A stretch of DNA of 64,000 nucleotides from Lachnospiraceae bacterium (GTDB taxonomy: Bacteria; Bacillota; Clostridia; Lachnospirales; Lachnospiraceae), in contig JAILOK010000058.1 of assembly GCA_024690825.1 (NCBI GenBank), positions 1-64,000 of the forward strand, read 5' to 3'. The translations under genes and the position numbers were made by a program. Each line of letters starts with the position of its first letter. Within the stretch, counting starts at the first letter, position 1. Positions 1-9,470 of this stretch are shown piece after piece. Under the pieces are notes generated by a model. That model saw only the letters and a list, made by a program, of their open reading frames with translations. It was not told where the DNA came from and did not search any database.

Positions 1-10
1 TCACGAGCAT
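1..10 (-). CDS. Start of a leftward gene, cut by the window edge
   Basis: Only the first three codons (Met-Leu-Val) are inside the window. On the minus strand an AAGGAG ribosome binding site (plus positions 13-19) sits at good spacing before an ATG at position 10, and an extended -10 box lies further upstream at 45-53. Start codon, binding site and promoter in the right order support a real gene start. Nothing can be said about the product. Confidence 0.45.
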
Positions 11-44
11 TGTCTCCTTGGATTTTGTGAGTTTGGTCGCTGAC

Positions 45-53
45 ATTATACCA
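45..53 (-). promoter_or_regulatory. Extended -10 promoter for the leftward edge gene
   Basis: The minus strand reads TGGTATAAT, an extended -10 element (TGnTATAAT), about 35 bases before the ATG at position 10. No convincing -35 hexamer is seen, as is usual for extended -10 promoters. Confidence 0.4.
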
Positions 54-121
54 ATAAAGGGAGGTCAATGCTCTTTTTATTTTGAACTCCCGATAAATAG
101 AGGTTTTACACACAAAAAAGG

Positions 122-138
122 AGTGTCGATTAGACACT
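122..138 (+). promoter_or_regulatory. Small hairpin before the ParB-like/HAD gene
   Basis: AGTGTC and GACACT form a perfect six-base stem around a five-base loop, followed closely by the GGGGG ribosome binding site at 153-157. It could be an operator or an mRNA leader hairpin. The stem is short, so chance is possible. The rest of 11-165 holds only this and the leftward promoter. Confidence 0.25.
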
Positions 139-165
139 ACCTAATTATGCACGGGGGATACGAAT

Positions 166-1065
166 ATGAAATCAGCCAATATAGTTATCGAGAATTATGT
201 TGCGGAACAGATACAGAAATACAAGGGCGTGAGCATGCCGTTAAAAGCCGGTATGTTTGAGCGCACATTCAAACGCAGCCTTCGCTGGAACAGGATGCAT
301 CCCAACCCTGCGGACGAATTCTGTTTTCCCGACATAGGACCCAGCCACCGTATAATCAGTGAATACGAGAAGCACTTCCGTAAAGCCATGAAGGAGGGGC
401 ACCCTCTTTTTGACGAACCCATCATGGTGGAAAAGATGGCCCCCGACGGGTATCTCATACTCAACGGCCACCACCGCTGGGCCGCCGCCATGCGCTGCGG
501 AATAAAAAAAATCCCCGTAAAGATCGTAAATCTTACCCAGGAGACCGACATCAGAAAAATCCTGCAGAACTCCACACATGACAAACGGGCATCCTTCGAT
601 CTGGATGAGATAGTCTTTGGTTCGGCGGATGAAAAACTTCTGATGAAACCCCTTCCCTTCCCGCGCGGGATGTATTACAGGGAAAGGATCAGGGTCGGCA
701 TCCCTTCGATATTCCACTTCCTGTCCGTGAACGGCTACGATATATGGCTCTACACATCGTCCTACTATTCCTATGATTATATTAAGCAGCTGCTCAAATG
801 CTATCATGTCCATGCTGACGGTATCATCACGGGAACCAAACGAAAGGTTGAGGCCACAGCGGAAAACAAGGCTAAAAATGAAAGACTGCAGAACATGATA
901 AGAGATTCCTACAAAGAAACTCTTCACATAGACCACAGCGGCGTCGTGCGTTCCTTCGGTTCCGAAAAAGATTTTGAACAGTTCGATCTCAACTGCTCTC
1001 CTTCGGACTGGCCTTCCGAAGTCATGACGGTTCTGGAAAAGATCGTAAAGAAAGGGAAAAAATGA
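166..1065 (+). CDS. ParB-like nuclease/sulfiredoxin-fold domain fused to HAD-like domain
   Basis: This 299-residue protein joins two folds. Residues about 55-130 resemble the ParB/Srx N-terminal domain, with the signature ILNGHHRWAAAMRCG followed by a short strand (IPVKIVN). Residues about 140-290 resemble a HAD-like phosphatase: motif I is DLDEI, motif II lies in LYTSS, and a motif-IV-like HIDHS is present, where the neighbour has HIDDE, so one acidic ligand is replaced by His. The ATG at 166 follows a GGGGG ribosome binding site. The stop overlaps the next start by four bases (ATGA), so the two genes are translationally coupled. ParB-fold enzymes can bind CTP or ATP and HAD proteins usually cleave phosphates, but the joint function is unknown to me. 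Confidence 0.75.
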   Translation: MKSANIVIENYVAEQIQKYKGVSMPLKAGMFERTFKRSLRWNRMHPNPADEFCFPDIGPSHRIISEYEKHFRKAMKEGHPLFDEPIMVEKMAPDGYLILNGHHRWAAAMRCGIKKIPVKIVNLTQETDIRKILQNSTHDKRASFDLDEIVFGSADEKLLMKPLPFPRGMYYRERIRVGIPSIFHFLSVNGYDIWLYTSSYYSYDYIKQLLKCYHVHADGIITGTKRKVEATAENKAKNERLQNMIRDSYKETLHIDHSGVVRSFGSEKDFEQFDLNCSPSDWPSEVMTVLEKIVKKGKK

Positions 1066-1550
1066 GCGAAAAAAAAATGCGGGTCTCCTTTGACCTTGAT
1101 GAAGTGCTTTTTGTGATCCCCGAGACGCACAAAACGGAACCGCCCCTTCACTGGCCGTTCAATCTGATCTACAAGGAAAGACTGCGTTTAGGCACTCCGG
1201 AACTTATCAATTCCCTCCAGGATCTGGGTTATGAAGTATGGGTCTACACCTCTTCCTTCCGTTCCGAAAGCTATATCAGAAACCTTTTCAGGCACTATGG
1301 GACGCGTTTTGACGGGATAGTAAACGGAAACCGTCATTTAAGAGAGGTGCAGCGCGACAAAAAAGAGATCCTTCCGCAGAAGGTCCCCAGTTACTATCGC
1401 ATCTCACTTCATATCGATGATGAGACCGTCATATGCAATCTCGGCCGTCAGTACGGCTACGAGGTTTACCAGCTGGAAGCCCAGGATGATGACTGGAAAG
1501 AAAAGATCATCGCCCGCGCGGACGAGATACGGAAAAGAGATTTCAAATGA
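1062..1550 (+). CDS. Stand-alone HAD-like protein, paralogue of the neighbour's C-terminal half
   Basis: This 162-residue protein is a homologue of the C-terminal half of the preceding gene. It shares FDLDEVLF (motif I), VYTSS (motif II) and LHIDDE (motif IV, acidic pair intact), plus the intervening ERLRLGTPELI and DGIVNGN-like segments. It starts within the preceding stop codon (ATGA). The intact acidic pair suggests this copy is the catalytically competent one and the fused copy may be degenerate; that is an inference. The substrate is unknown. Its stop lies 12 bases from the convergent sigH stop, and no terminator is seen between them. Confidence 0.7.
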   Translation: MSEKKMRVSFDLDEVLFVIPETHKTEPPLHWPFNLIYKERLRLGTPELINSLQDLGYEVWVYTSSFRSESYIRNLFRHYGTRFDGIVNGNRHLREVQRDKKEILPQKVPSYYRISLHIDDETVICNLGRQYGYEVYQLEAQDDDWKEKIIARADEIRKRDFK

Positions 1551-1562
1551 TGCGGGGAACCG

Positions 1563-2174
1563 TTACAGATATTTTTTAAGCTTTGTGCGGATCCTCTGCA
1601 GCGCGTTGTCAGTGGATTTTTCATCGCGCCCGAGGATGTGGGCGATCTCGGCATATCCCATGCCGGTCATGAAAAGATCCATCACGCTCTTTTCAAGCGG
1701 TGACAGTTCCTTTTCTATTGCTTCCGATATCTCCAGCGCCTTTTCGTGATTTAATATGATGCTCTCCGGCTCCGTGTCACTGTCAGCCGGCAGCGTATCC
1801 TGCAAAGACACTGCGCTGCTTTCTCCCTCTTTCCTCTCATCCTCATTGTAGAACGAGATATAGGTATTTAACGGCATATGCTTCTTTCTGCCGGAAAGCT
1901 TTATCGCCGAGTACATCTTCCTTGATACGCAGAGCTTCGCAAAGGTCTTGAAGCTTGCATCCCTTCCGCTGTCATAATCACGCACCGCTTCAAAAAGCCC
2001 TATCATGCCTTCCTGGATGAGATCCTCCGTTTCTCCTCCGATGATATACATCGAGCCGGCAAGGCTTTTGACCATATCCTTGTATCTGACCATCAGGATA
2101 TCCGCTGCAGGCATGTCTCCGTCTCTGTATTCGGTTATCAGCTCCTCATCGGATAATAAAGACAGATCCTTCAT
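1563..2174 (-). CDS. sigH: RNA polymerase sigma factor, SigH-like
   Basis: A 203-residue sigma-70 family factor. Region 2 is visible as DLIQEGMIGLFEAVRDYD with TFAKLCVSRKMYSAI following. Region 4 at the C-terminus has the helix-turn-helix GYAEIAHILGR and NALQRIRTKLKKYL. I chose the ATG at 2174, which overlaps the rlmB stop (ATGA) and follows AGAGGATGGGG; an upstream in-frame start at 2207 would lie inside rlmB. The order cysE-cysS-mrnC-rlmB-sigH matches the well-known Bacillus/Clostridia cluster, which supports SigH rather than another alternative sigma factor. The yacP (NYN-domain) gene that separates rlmB and sigH in Bacillus is absent. SigH directs early sporulation or stationary-phase genes in Bacillus; whether this organism sporulates cannot be told from the window. 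Confidence 0.85.
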   Translation of the reverse strand: MKDLSLLSDEELITEYRDGDMPAADILMVRYKDMVKSLAGSMYIIGGETEDLIQEGMIGLFEAVRDYDSGRDASFKTFAKLCVSRKMYSAIKLSGRKKHMPLNTYISFYNEDERKEGESSAVSLQDTLPADSDTEPESIILNHEKALEISEAIEKELSPLEKSVMDLFMTGMGYAEIAHILGRDEKSTDNALQRIRTKLKKYL

Positions 2175-2944
2175 TTCCCCATCCTCTGCCGCACGATCTC
2201 GTAGCACAGCACGCCCGCTGCCACCGAAGCATTAAGCGACCCTATGTCACCCTTCATCGGGATCGATGTAATAAAATCGCACTTTTCCTTCACAAGTCTC
2301 GACACGCCCTTTCCCTCGGCTCCTATCACAAGGCCGATGGGACCGGTAAGCTTCTGGTCATACATACTTGTGCCGTCCATATCCGCGCACACAAACCACA
2401 TTCCCTGCTTCTTTAAGTCCTCTATGGTCCTCGACAGATTTGTCACTTTTGCAGCCCTTGTGTAATTGACCGCTCCGGCCGAAGCCTTTGCCACCGTTGC
2501 GGTAAGACCTACTGCCCTGTCCTTTGGGATCACAACCCCGTGCGCTCCGCAGACATTGGCCGTTCTTATTATGGCGCCCAGATTGTGCGGATCCTCGATG
2601 CCGTCAAGGAATAATAAAAACGGATCCTCGTTTCTTTTCTTTGCGATCCACATAAGGTCATCGACATCCACATAATTGTAAGCGGCGATACGCGCCATGA
2701 CACCCTGGTGGGAATGAGTCACGCTCATCCTGTCAAGACGGTTTTTGTCGACATACTCTATCCTGATCCCGAGTTTTTTTGCTTCGCGTCTGATAGTGGA
2801 ATAAGGACCTCCCTGCGCGCCGTCAAGCATATAAATGTGCTCTATGCTGCGTCCCGAGCGCAAGGCCTCGGTCACCTCATTTTTACCTTCCGCAAGGAGC
2901 ATTTCGCTTTCTGTCTGCATATCCATATTACGGTCATCACTCAT
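2171..2944 (-). CDS. rlmB: 23S rRNA (guanosine-2'-O-)-methyltransferase RlmB, TrmH family
   Basis: A SPOUT-class methyltransferase that 2'-O-methylates a guanosine of 23S rRNA (G2251 in E. coli numbering) using S-adenosylmethionine. The N-terminal substrate-binding domain begins with LLAEGKNEVTEAL. The catalytic knot motifs are LDGIEDPHNLGAIIRTAN, GLVIGAEGKGVSR and SLNASVAAGVLCYE, the classical TrmH motifs 1-3. I prefer the ATG at 2944; an in-frame GTG at 2953 is possible, and neither has a strong ribosome binding site. The start overlaps the mrnC 3' end by eight bases and the stop overlaps sigH, so translation is probably coupled along the operon. Confidence 0.9.
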   Translation of the reverse strand: MSDDRNMDMQTESEMLLAEGKNEVTEALRSGRSIEHIYMLDGAQGGPYSTIRREAKKLGIRIEYVDKNRLDRMSVTHSHQGVMARIAAYNYVDVDDLMWIAKKRNEDPFLLFLDGIEDPHNLGAIIRTANVCGAHGVVIPKDRAVGLTATVAKASAGAVNYTRAAKVTNLSRTIEDLKKQGMWFVCADMDGTSMYDQKLTGPIGLVIGAEGKGVSRLVKEKCDFITSIPMKGDIGSLNASVAAGVLCYEIVRQRMGK

Positions 2945-3320
2945 TTTCTTCACCCATGCATAGATCTATCAGATCATTTATTCTATCGCTTCTGCCTTCC
3001 AGAAAAAGATATCCGAAAAGGGCTTCCAAAGCCGTCGCCTTCTGATATTCGTAACCGGTTGCGTTTTTTGCCTTGTGGTCCGGTTTTGAATTCATGCCCC
3101 TTCTTACCGCCTCTTTTTCATCATCCGACAGCTCATCCATTATCCGGTCAAGAGCCTTCGCCTGGGCGGGAGCACGCACTATCCCGGACACCTTCTTATG
3201 AAGTTTGGCGGCGGACATATTCGCCCGCCGCACTATTCTTTCACTTACATACAGACTGTAAACCGAATCACCCATGAAGGCCAGAGCCAGTCCGGAATAT
3301 GTTTTCAGGCTCTCTCCCAT
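2937..3320 (-). CDS. mrnC: Mini-ribonuclease III
   Basis: A 127-residue RNase III catalytic domain without a double-stranded-RNA-binding domain, the hallmark of Mini-III. In Bacillus it matures 23S rRNA precursor ends. Visible signatures are [18 protein letters not shown] (metal-binding Asp) and the second conserved acidic stretch [16 protein letters not shown]. Length fits the family. The start overlaps the end of cysS by 16 bases and the end overlaps rlmB, as in other Firmicutes. Confidence 0.92.
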   Translation of the reverse strand: MGESLKTYSGLALAFMGDSVYSLYVSERIVRRANMSAAKLHKKVSGIVRAPAQAKALDRIMDELSDDEKEAVRRGMNSKPDHKAKNATGYEYQKATALEALFGYLFLEGRSDRINDLIDLCMGEENE

Positions 3321-4714
3321 TTGACTCCCTCTCTGGTATCCTTCAAAACGATCCCCTTCTTTAAGAGTTCATCCCTGATCTCATCGGCTCTGGCAAAGTC
3401 TTTGTTTTTCCGCGCCTGCTGTCTTTCTTCAATAAGAGCCTCGATATCGCTGTCAAGGATCTCTTTTTCCTGCGTAACTGTAAGTCCCAGAACCCCTGCA
3501 AGCTCAAGCACGGTTTCTCTTATCTCCGTAATAAAAGCCTTGCTGCTTTCCGCACAAGTTTCCGTATTTGCAAGCTTTACGATCTCAAAGATAACCGATA
3601 TCGCATCTGCGGTGTTAAGATCATCCTCCATGGCATCATCAAATTTTGACTTAAGTGCCGACACCTTTTTCAGGGTCTCTTTTTCTTCACCTGAAAGCTC
3701 ACCCTCTCCGGCATTTGATACCTTGAAATCAAGATCCGATACGCAGTTTCTGATCCTTGCAAGGCCCGCCTTTGCCGACTCCATAAGTTCTCCCGAGAAA
3801 TTAAGCGGCGATCTGTAATGCGCGCTCAGCATGAAAAAGCGCAGTACCTGCAGATCATATTTTTCCGATATATCCCTCACGGTAAAGAAATTTCCAAGGG
3901 ACTTGCTCATTTTTTTATTATCGATATTGAGGAAAGCGTTGTGCATCCAGTAATGCGCAAAAGGCACTCCGTTTGCGGCCTCGCTCTGGGCTATCTCATT
4001 TTCATGGTGGGGAAAGATCAGATCCTCTCCTCCCGCATGTATGTCGATCGTATCGCCGAGATATTTTTTGGACATCACGGAGCACTCGATATGCCAGCCG
4101 GGACGGCCCTCGCACCAGGGCGAATCCCAGAAAGGCTCTCCTTCTTTTTTCGGCTTCCACAGAACAAAGTCAAGCATGTCCTCCTTGCCTTCGCTTCCCG
4201 TCACCTTGATGTCCCTGTGTCCGCCCTCGAGATCCTCGATATTCTTGTGCGACAGTTTGCCGTATTCCGGAAAAGACGTGGTACGGTAATAGACGGTCCC
4301 GTCATCTGCAACATAGGCATGTCCCTTGTCGATGAGGGTCTGTATCATCTCTATCATCCCGTCTATCTCCTCGGTCGCCTTCGGATGCGTGGTGGCGGGC
4401 ATGACATTTAAGCCCTCCATATCCTTTTTGCATTCCTTTATATACCGTTCGGAGATTTCCTTTGAATCAACGCCTTCTTCGTTTGCGGCCTTTATTATCT
4501 TGTCATCGACATCCGTGAAATTCGAAACATAATTCACATCGAAACCCTTGTAGGTCATGTACCTCCTGAAGGTATCAAAGATAATCATCGGTCTGGCATT
4601 TCCGATGTGAATGAGATTATAGACGGTGGGTCCGCATACATACATGGAAACCTTTCCGTCTTCGATCGGTTTGAATTCATCAAGTCTTCTTGTAAGGGTA
4701 TTAAAAATTTTCAT
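3305..4714 (-). CDS. cysS: Cysteine-tRNA ligase
   Basis: A class I aminoacyl-tRNA synthetase of 469 residues that charges tRNA-Cys in the cytoplasm. The HIGH signature is HIGN at residues 36-39 and KMSKS is at 268-272. Zinc ligands fit C27 (YVCGPT), C211 (HIECSVMS) and the HHENE stretch near 236. The C-terminal anticodon-binding helical region is present, so the gene is full length. Its ATG overlaps the cysE stop (ATGA). The pairing with cysE places cysteine synthesis and cysteine charging in one transcript. No T-box leader was recognised upstream of cysE. Confidence 0.95.
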   Translation of the reverse strand: MKIFNTLTRRLDEFKPIEDGKVSMYVCGPTVYNLIHIGNARPMIIFDTFRRYMTYKGFDVNYVSNFTDVDDKIIKAANEEGVDSKEISERYIKECKKDMEGLNVMPATTHPKATEEIDGMIEMIQTLIDKGHAYVADDGTVYYRTTSFPEYGKLSHKNIEDLEGGHRDIKVTGSEGKEDMLDFVLWKPKKEGEPFWDSPWCEGRPGWHIECSVMSKKYLGDTIDIHAGGEDLIFPHHENEIAQSEAANGVPFAHYWMHNAFLNIDNKKMSKSLGNFFTVRDISEKYDLQVLRFFMLSAHYRSPLNFSGELMESAKAGLARIRNCVSDLDFKVSNAGEGELSGEEKETLKKVSALKSKFDDAMEDDLNTADAISVIFEIVKLANTETCAESSKAFITEIRETVLELAGVLGLTVTQEKEILDSDIEALIEERQQARKNKDFARADEIRDELLKKGIVLKDTREGVKWERA

Positions 4715-5445
4715 ATTCCTTCTCCGTTCACTCCCTCAGTCTGGGCCTTGTCCATGGCCATCCTGCTCTTTTCCTTTGTCTTCCCTGCCATCTCATTTTT
4801 AATATCCCTGATGCTCTCCTCAAGATCAAGGATATGATTGGTAAGGTTCGCATTTGATTCCTGAAGTCTGTCGATATCATCACGCACGGGATCGGGAAGA
4901 TCAATGTGATTGAGTTCCTCGCGGTTCGGCGTGGTATCGTATCTCTTTACGACGCGTCCCGGCACACCGACTACAGTACAGTTCGGAGGCACCTCCTCAA
5001 GCACCACTGAGCCCGCTCCGATCTTTGAATTATCTCCTATCGTAAACGACCCCAGAACCTTTGCACCGGTCGAGATCATGACATTATTGCCAATGGTGGG
5101 ATGCCGCTTTCCCTTTTCCTTGCCGTTACCGCCAAGAGTCACTCCCTGATAAAGCGTTACATTATCACCGATGATCGTAGTCTCACCGATAATCACGCCT
5201 GCGCCGTGGTCGATGAAAAAGCCCTTCCCGATCTGCGCTCCGGGATGGATCTCGATCCCCGTCTTTCTCACCGCATGCTGCGAAAACAGCCTGGCCAGGA
5301 AATAATGTTTCTTCAGATACAGTTTATGCGCTATCCTGTACCAGTATATGGCCCAGAAACTGGGATACAGTATTGCCTCCATATCGGAATGGATGGCGGG
5401 ATCTCGGTCCCTGATGACTGCTATCTGTTCCTTAATAAAACCCAT
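4711..5445 (-). CDS. cysE: Serine O-acetyltransferase
   Basis: Transfers acetyl from acetyl-CoA to serine, the first step of cysteine synthesis. The left-handed beta-helix hexapeptide repeats run from about residue 70 to 180, with the catalytic His in [11 protein letters not shown] and the conserved [18 protein letters not shown]. The N-terminal helical domain is of the short bacterial type. The C-terminus carries an extra helical, charged tail of about 60 residues ([18 protein letters not shown] onward) predicted to be coiled-coil-like, longer than usual. The ribosome binding site is weak (AAGGA 12 bases away). A GGGACGGT-type palindromic repeat lies just upstream, between ispF and this gene. 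Confidence 0.9.
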   Translation of the reverse strand: MGFIKEQIAVIRDRDPAIHSDMEAILYPSFWAIYWYRIAHKLYLKKHYFLARLFSQHAVRKTGIEIHPGAQIGKGFFIDHGAGVIIGETTIIGDNVTLYQGVTLGGNGKEKGKRHPTIGNNVMISTGAKVLGSFTIGDNSKIGAGSVVLEEVPPNCTVVGVPGRVVKRYDTTPNREELNHIDLPDPVRDDIDRLQESNANLTNHILDLEESIRDIKNEMAGKTKEKSRMAMDKAQTEGVNGEGI

Positions 5446-5467
5446 TAATAAGGCTGTCCTTTCTTTT

Positions 5468-5494
5468 GTGACAGCAGAACCGTCCCTCTGTCAC
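5468..5494. repeat. GGGACGGT-type palindromic repeat, copy 1
   Basis: A 27-base element bounded by GTGACAG and CTGTCAC with the core AACCGTCCCT. The reverse complement matches the copy at 31675-31700 over 26 bases. It lies at the ispF/cysE border and supplies the ispF stop codon. Such elements resemble REP-type repeats spread by RAYT transposases, but no such transposase is in this window. Confidence 0.8.
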
Positions 5495-6006
5495 CTGGGG
5501 CACCCCGGACATCCGGCTTGATACGAACACTCCTGCAGACTTGCAAGAATACATACCGCCTGTGCGCTGATTCCCAGTCCCTGCCCGGTAAATCCCAGAT
5601 GTTCCTCAGTGGTTGCCTTCACATTGATCTGATCGATATCAATGTCCAGAGCATCCGCGATGTTTTGTCTCATCTCATCGATATACGGACGAAGCTTCGG
5701 GGCCTGCGCAATGATCGTCGCGTCGATGTTTTCAACGAAATAAAGCTTATCCGAAAGCATCCCTCCGACTTCTTTTAAGAGCTTAAGACTGTCAGCCCCT
5801 TCATACTTCGGATCCGTATCGGGAAAATGCTTTCCGATATCTCCCAAAGCCGCTGCGCCCAGCAGCGCATCCATGATGGCATGCAGCAGAACATCCGCAT
5901 CCGAATGGCCCAAAAGACCCTTTTCATATTCTATTTCCACTCCCCCGAGGATGAGCTTCCTCCCTTCGGCAAGAGCGTGTACATCATAGCCCGTTCCTAT
6001 TCTCAT
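5491..6006 (-). CDS. ispF: 2-C-methyl-D-erythritol 2,4-cyclodiphosphate synthase
   Basis: Fifth enzyme of the non-mevalonate isoprenoid pathway; makes the cyclodiphosphate with release of CMP. The start [12 protein letters not shown] carries the metal-binding DxH motif, and [31 protein letters not shown] and the C-terminal [16 protein letters not shown] are typical. I chose the ATG at 6006 by family alignment; a TTG at 6042 has a better ribosome binding site (AGAGGG) and would add 12 residues. The C-terminus runs about 15 residues past the usual end (after AVCILA) and stops with a TGA inside the palindromic repeat at 5468-5494, as if the repeat insertion replaced the original stop. Confidence 0.9.
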   Translation of the reverse strand: MRIGTGYDVHALAEGRKLILGGVEIEYEKGLLGHSDADVLLHAIMDALLGAAALGDIGKHFPDTDPKYEGADSLKLLKEVGGMLSDKLYFVENIDATIIAQAPKLRPYIDEMRQNIADALDIDIDQINVKATTEEHLGFTGQGLGISAQAVCILASLQECSYQAGCPGCPR

Positions 6007-6054
6007 GTTGCTTACTTTATCATAAGAATATGATACATTCAACTTGCCCTCTAA

Positions 6055-6091
6055 AATAATAAAAGGGCACAGCCCGCTTCCGGCTGCGCCC
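6055..6091 (-). terminator. Rho-independent terminator of the 6114-9428 protease
   Basis: On the minus strand GGGCGCAGCC pairs with GGCTGTGCCC (one G-U) around a short loop, followed by TTTTATTATTTT. It ends the protease transcript and lies directly before ispF. Confidence 0.85.
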
Positions 6092-6113
6092 CGTTTATCC
6101 GTAACCCGAAGGA

Positions 6114-9100
6114 TCAGTAAACTGTAAAATAAACCGTCGACTTCTTGCCGCTGCCGTCGGTCGCCTTTATGGTCACCGAAGCATTTCCCTTCTTTTTACA
6201 TGTCAATATGCATGTATAGAGCAATCCTCCGCCTTCAGCTGCGGAATATTTATACACATACGCGGATACAACAGCGGGATTGCTGCTTTTTACTTCAGGT
6301 AGTATCACATGTCCTCCCGTTGTCATTGTATAATCCCATCCGAGATCGCCGGTAAAAAGACCATAATCAGTCACAGTTCCCACCGGAACCCTGAGAATTT
6401 TATACTCAGCCGGCTTCATGAATGTAGTGGAAGGTATCACCTTGAAAGTTTTCTGAAAAGCCGAGCCTGAACCGTCAGCGGCCTTTGCTCCGACTGTCAC
6501 CTCATAATATACACACTGATCAAAGTCCTTTAATTTGGAACTGGCAGATATATTTCCGCCTGAAGTCTTTATATATCCGTTGGCTTTGATCTCGGAGGTG
6601 ATATCCTTTGAACCGGTCTTCGAATAGCCGACTACCTTTACGGGTTCCTTATCCCATACGATCTTCTTTTCGGAGGGCTTTCCGTAAGCAGAACCCACAG
6701 CAGCCCTGACCTTCACTTTCCTTCCGAAACCCACGGCCTGCAGGCCATTACCAAGAAACAGATCCAGCCTTGAGACCGGAACATTGACTTTGACAGTGAC
6801 GACTGCCTTTTTTCCCGATCCGTCCAGTGCCCTGCATGTGATCTTCGTAGTTCCGCCCTTCTTTGCAGTAAGCTTTCCTGATTTGTCGATACTTGCCACC
6901 GACGGCTTGGAACTTATATATTCCACATCGGATGTGCGTTCACTCCTGCCCTCCACATTTCCGGTAAAGGTCAGCGTATTTTCGATTTTTGCGGTCCTGG
7001 GCAGGTCGACATTAAATACTCTTATGGATTTCAGGTTTCCGTTCTTATCATTGACCGGCCGGTTTAACTCATCGTCTGCCTTGTCTGCCTTAAGCCTTAC
7101 CGCGCTTGCGGGATCGATGATATTGACCTTCTTTTCGGCCTTTCCGCCCTCGATCTCGGCCACCACGGTAAAGGATCCGCTTGAAGTTTTCTTTACCTTG
7201 ACCTTTCCCGACTTCGCACTTATCGTGACTCCGGCAGGCGCCCCTTCCCCAAGCTTCCACTTCACGGCATTTTTCTTGAATTTACGGTTAAGCTTATAGG
7301 TAACGCTCTTTCCCCTGCCGATATATTCCGTACCGGTTATCAAAAGTCCCGTTGCCGCGTCACCATTTAAGGTGATCTCCTGCTCTGCCGTCTCCGTCAT
7401 TGTTCCAAGACCCGTGATACGGACCGCCTTCAGCGTGTTTGTTTCATTTATCATCAGGCCGTTATCAAGGAGCGTTAAAACAGGTATGGTCACATTGCCG
7501 CTTATGCTTGCGGCTTCGACAAAAAATCCTTCTTTTACCTCTCCTTTTGAAGCCGAGGGTTTTTTCCCGTTTACCGTATAGATATATCCGATGGTTCCTC
7601 CCGCTGCGCCGTTATCGCCGAGAGATATCAGACTGTTTACGGAAAGAGATGACGGCACATCTATTTTCGGAGCAGATGTATCCTCTAAAGGCAAAAGCAT
7701 TGCAGGAGCATTTACCATACCGGTTCCTATGGAATAAGAACTTGATATCTTCACCGTTGTTTTCTTCAGATTCTTTTCCACTTCATCCGGAGTCGGATTC
7801 TTTCCGGCTGCTCTTGCCGCGCTGATGTACAGAGCGCAGACACCGGAAACTACGGGACATGCCATGGAGGTACCGTTCCACGAGGAATAATAATCCTTTT
7901 TCTGGTTGGGAGTCTTTTCACCGCTGCCGTTCCAGGTGGAAAAGATTGCAGTACCGGGAGCCGATACATCCGCCCAGGAACCGTAGGTTGAAAAATCCGA
8001 TTTCTGATGGCTTTCATCCACAGCTGCCACGGCGATCAGATGATCATATGCCGCGGGATACTTCTTGCAGTTTGCGTGGTCATTGCCCATAGCCACACAG
8101 ATTGTGATCCCTGCATTATAAGCCGCCGTTATAGCCTGCTGTTCGGCTTCATTATACACAGGTCCGCCAAGACTCATATTTATGACATCAGCACGCTTAT
8201 TACCGCCGTTTGTTACATAATCTATACCTTTTATGAGATCAGCAGCCTCATAGTAACTGGCGACAAAAACCGGAACAGCAAGGATCTTTGCTTCAGGCGC
8301 TATGCCTGTTCCTCCGATCCCGTTTCCTGCCGTAGCCGCGATGATCCCTGCCACATGGGTTCCGTGGCCCGAAGTATCCACCATTCCGGAAAAATTCGGA
8401 TCAGTGCCCGCATCCGTAACTTTGCCTTTAAGATCCGGATGGTCTGCATAAACTCCCGTATCGATGACTGCAACGGTGACGCCCGCTCCCTTTGTTACAC
8501 CCCACGCTTTGTAGGTTCCTACAGCATCATGCATCCACTGATAACCGGATTTAGCTTTACTGTCTTCATCGGGATCATTAAACACATAAGCGGGATCAAG
8601 TCCCGGGTCGTTGAATTTTTTTGAGTTTTTCTCTCTCCAGTATGTCCAGTCCCTTCCGTCTATCGCGTTCTTTTTTGAAAGAACGGTGCCGGCTGCCATT
8701 TCACTTTGAGTCTCTGTGACAACCGTATCCTTTACGGGATCTGAAAGATAAACCTTATAATTAGCATCAACGGGAGGAAGCAGGGTTTTATCATCACATC
8801 CTGCCGCGACGGCCTGTTTTACGCTGACCTTATCGGTATCAAGCTTTATTACCGCAACACCCAGTTCGCAGGAATCCAAAGTACCGTTATATGCTTTGGC
8901 AACCGTTTCGGCATATTCAGGATCATTGCAGTAAAAGATGACCTCATCCTCCACATAGTCAACTCCGGGGGTCAGGCCCTCAAGCTGCGAGATCACATCA
9001 TGTTCGGCTATCCTCTTTTTTCCGAGGATCTCCTCATCGCTTAAAGCAAACCCTTCCGGCATACCGTTAAGATCGGCTTCCACTGTATCCTCAGATACCG

Positions 9101-9428
9101 AATTTTCAGATACCGGCTCTTCTTCGGAAACTTCATCGTCATCGCTTCCTGCTGTTTCCTCTGCGGCATTATCGGATACCGTCTCATCTGTACCTTCCGG
9201 CACAGATTCTTCAGAGACTGTTTCATTTTCCGATACCTGATCATCCGTATCCTCATCCTTTGGAACTGCCGGAGTCTTTGCCGCATCATCCGAAGGTATT
9301 GCTGCCTCACTTACGGCTGTGTTTCCCCCGGAAACGCTTTCCGCCGCATAAATCACGCCGCTTTGCGAGACAGTCATTGCCACGGCAATAAGTACCGCCA
9401 GCAGCCTTTGCTTCAATCCTGTTCTCAT
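6114..9428 (-). CDS. Secreted subtilisin-like serine protease (S8) with Big_2-like C-terminal domains
   Basis: An exported endopeptidase of about 1104 residues. The signal peptide is a basic start followed by [12 protein letters not shown] and a cut near YAAES. Residues about 45-120 form an acidic linker rich in VSEN/TVSE motifs. A propeptide-like segment follows (about 155-215). The catalytic triad is Asp323 (VAVIDTG), His355 (GHGTHVAGI) and Ser521 (NGTSMACP), with GNDHAN carrying the oxyanion Asn. The C-terminal half has Ig/Big_2-like units with two DGSGKK turns. I chose the ATG at 9428 because AGGAGG lies just before it, rather than the one at 9449. It is preceded at 42 bases by the propeptide-like lipoprotein gene and ends at a terminator. 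No LPXTG, SLH or dockerin motif is seen. Confidence 0.9.
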   Translation of the reverse strand: MRTGLKQRLLAVLIAVAMTVSQSGVIYAAESVSGGNTAVSEAAIPSDDAAKTPAVPKDEDTDDQVSENETVSEESVPEGTDETVSDNAAEETAGSDDDEVSEEEPVSENSVSEDTVEADLNGMPEGFALSDEEILGKKRIAEHDVISQLEGLTPGVDYVEDEVIFYCNDPEYAETVAKAYNGTLDSCELGVAVIKLDTDKVSVKQAVAAGCDDKTLLPPVDANYKVYLSDPVKDTVVTETQSEMAAGTVLSKKNAIDGRDWTYWREKNSKKFNDPGLDPAYVFNDPDEDSKAKSGYQWMHDAVGTYKAWGVTKGAGVTVAVIDTGVYADHPDLKGKVTDAGTDPNFSGMVDTSGHGTHVAGIIAATAGNGIGGTGIAPEAKILAVPVFVASYYEAADLIKGIDYVTNGGNKRADVINMSLGGPVYNEAEQQAITAAYNAGITICVAMGNDHANCKKYPAAYDHLIAVAAVDESHQKSDFSTYGSWADVSAPGTAIFSTWNGSGEKTPNQKKDYYSSWNGTSMACPVVSGVCALYISAARAAGKNPTPDEVEKNLKKTTVKISSSYSIGTGMVNAPAMLLPLEDTSAPKIDVPSSLSVNSLISLGDNGAAGGTIGYIYTVNGKKPSASKGEVKEGFFVEAASISGNVTIPVLTLLDNGLMINETNTLKAVRITGLGTMTETAEQEITLNGDAATGLLITGTEYIGRGKSVTYKLNRKFKKNAVKWKLGEGAPAGVTISAKSGKVKVKKTSSGSFTVVAEIEGGKAEKKVNIIDPASAVRLKADKADDELNRPVNDKNGNLKSIRVFNVDLPRTAKIENTLTFTGNVEGRSERTSDVEYISSKPSVASIDKSGKLTAKKGGTTKITCRALDGSGKKAVVTVKVNVPVSRLDLFLGNGLQAVGFGRKVKVRAAVGSAYGKPSEKKIVWDKEPVKVVGYSKTGSKDITSEIKANGYIKTSGGNISASSKLKDFDQCVYYEVTVGAKAADGSGSAFQKTFKVIPSTTFMKPAEYKILRVPVGTVTDYGLFTGDLGWDYTMTTGGHVILPEVKSSNPAVVSAYVYKYSAAEGGGLLYTCILTCKKKGNASVTIKATDGSGKKSTVYFTVY

Positions 9429-9470
9429 CTTAATTTTCCTCCTGTCCATACTCTTTTTACAAACAATCCT

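Noticed and set aside
18-260. Rightward ORF of 80 codons at the left end
   Set aside because: It overlaps the ribosome binding site and start of the ParB-like/HAD gene, has no binding site of its own and lies over a leftward promoter and gene start.
241-936. Long antisense ORF across the ParB-like/HAD gene
   Set aside because: Shadow of the real gene; no binding site and no family motif, while the sense frame has clear domains.
5446-5490. T-box leader before cysE-cysS
   Set aside because: The gap is 45 bases and mostly a palindromic repeat; no T-box sequence or terminator fold fits.
8007-8624. Rightward ORF opposite the first subtilase
   Set aside because: It lies across the catalytic domain on the other strand, lacks a binding site and resembles no protein family.
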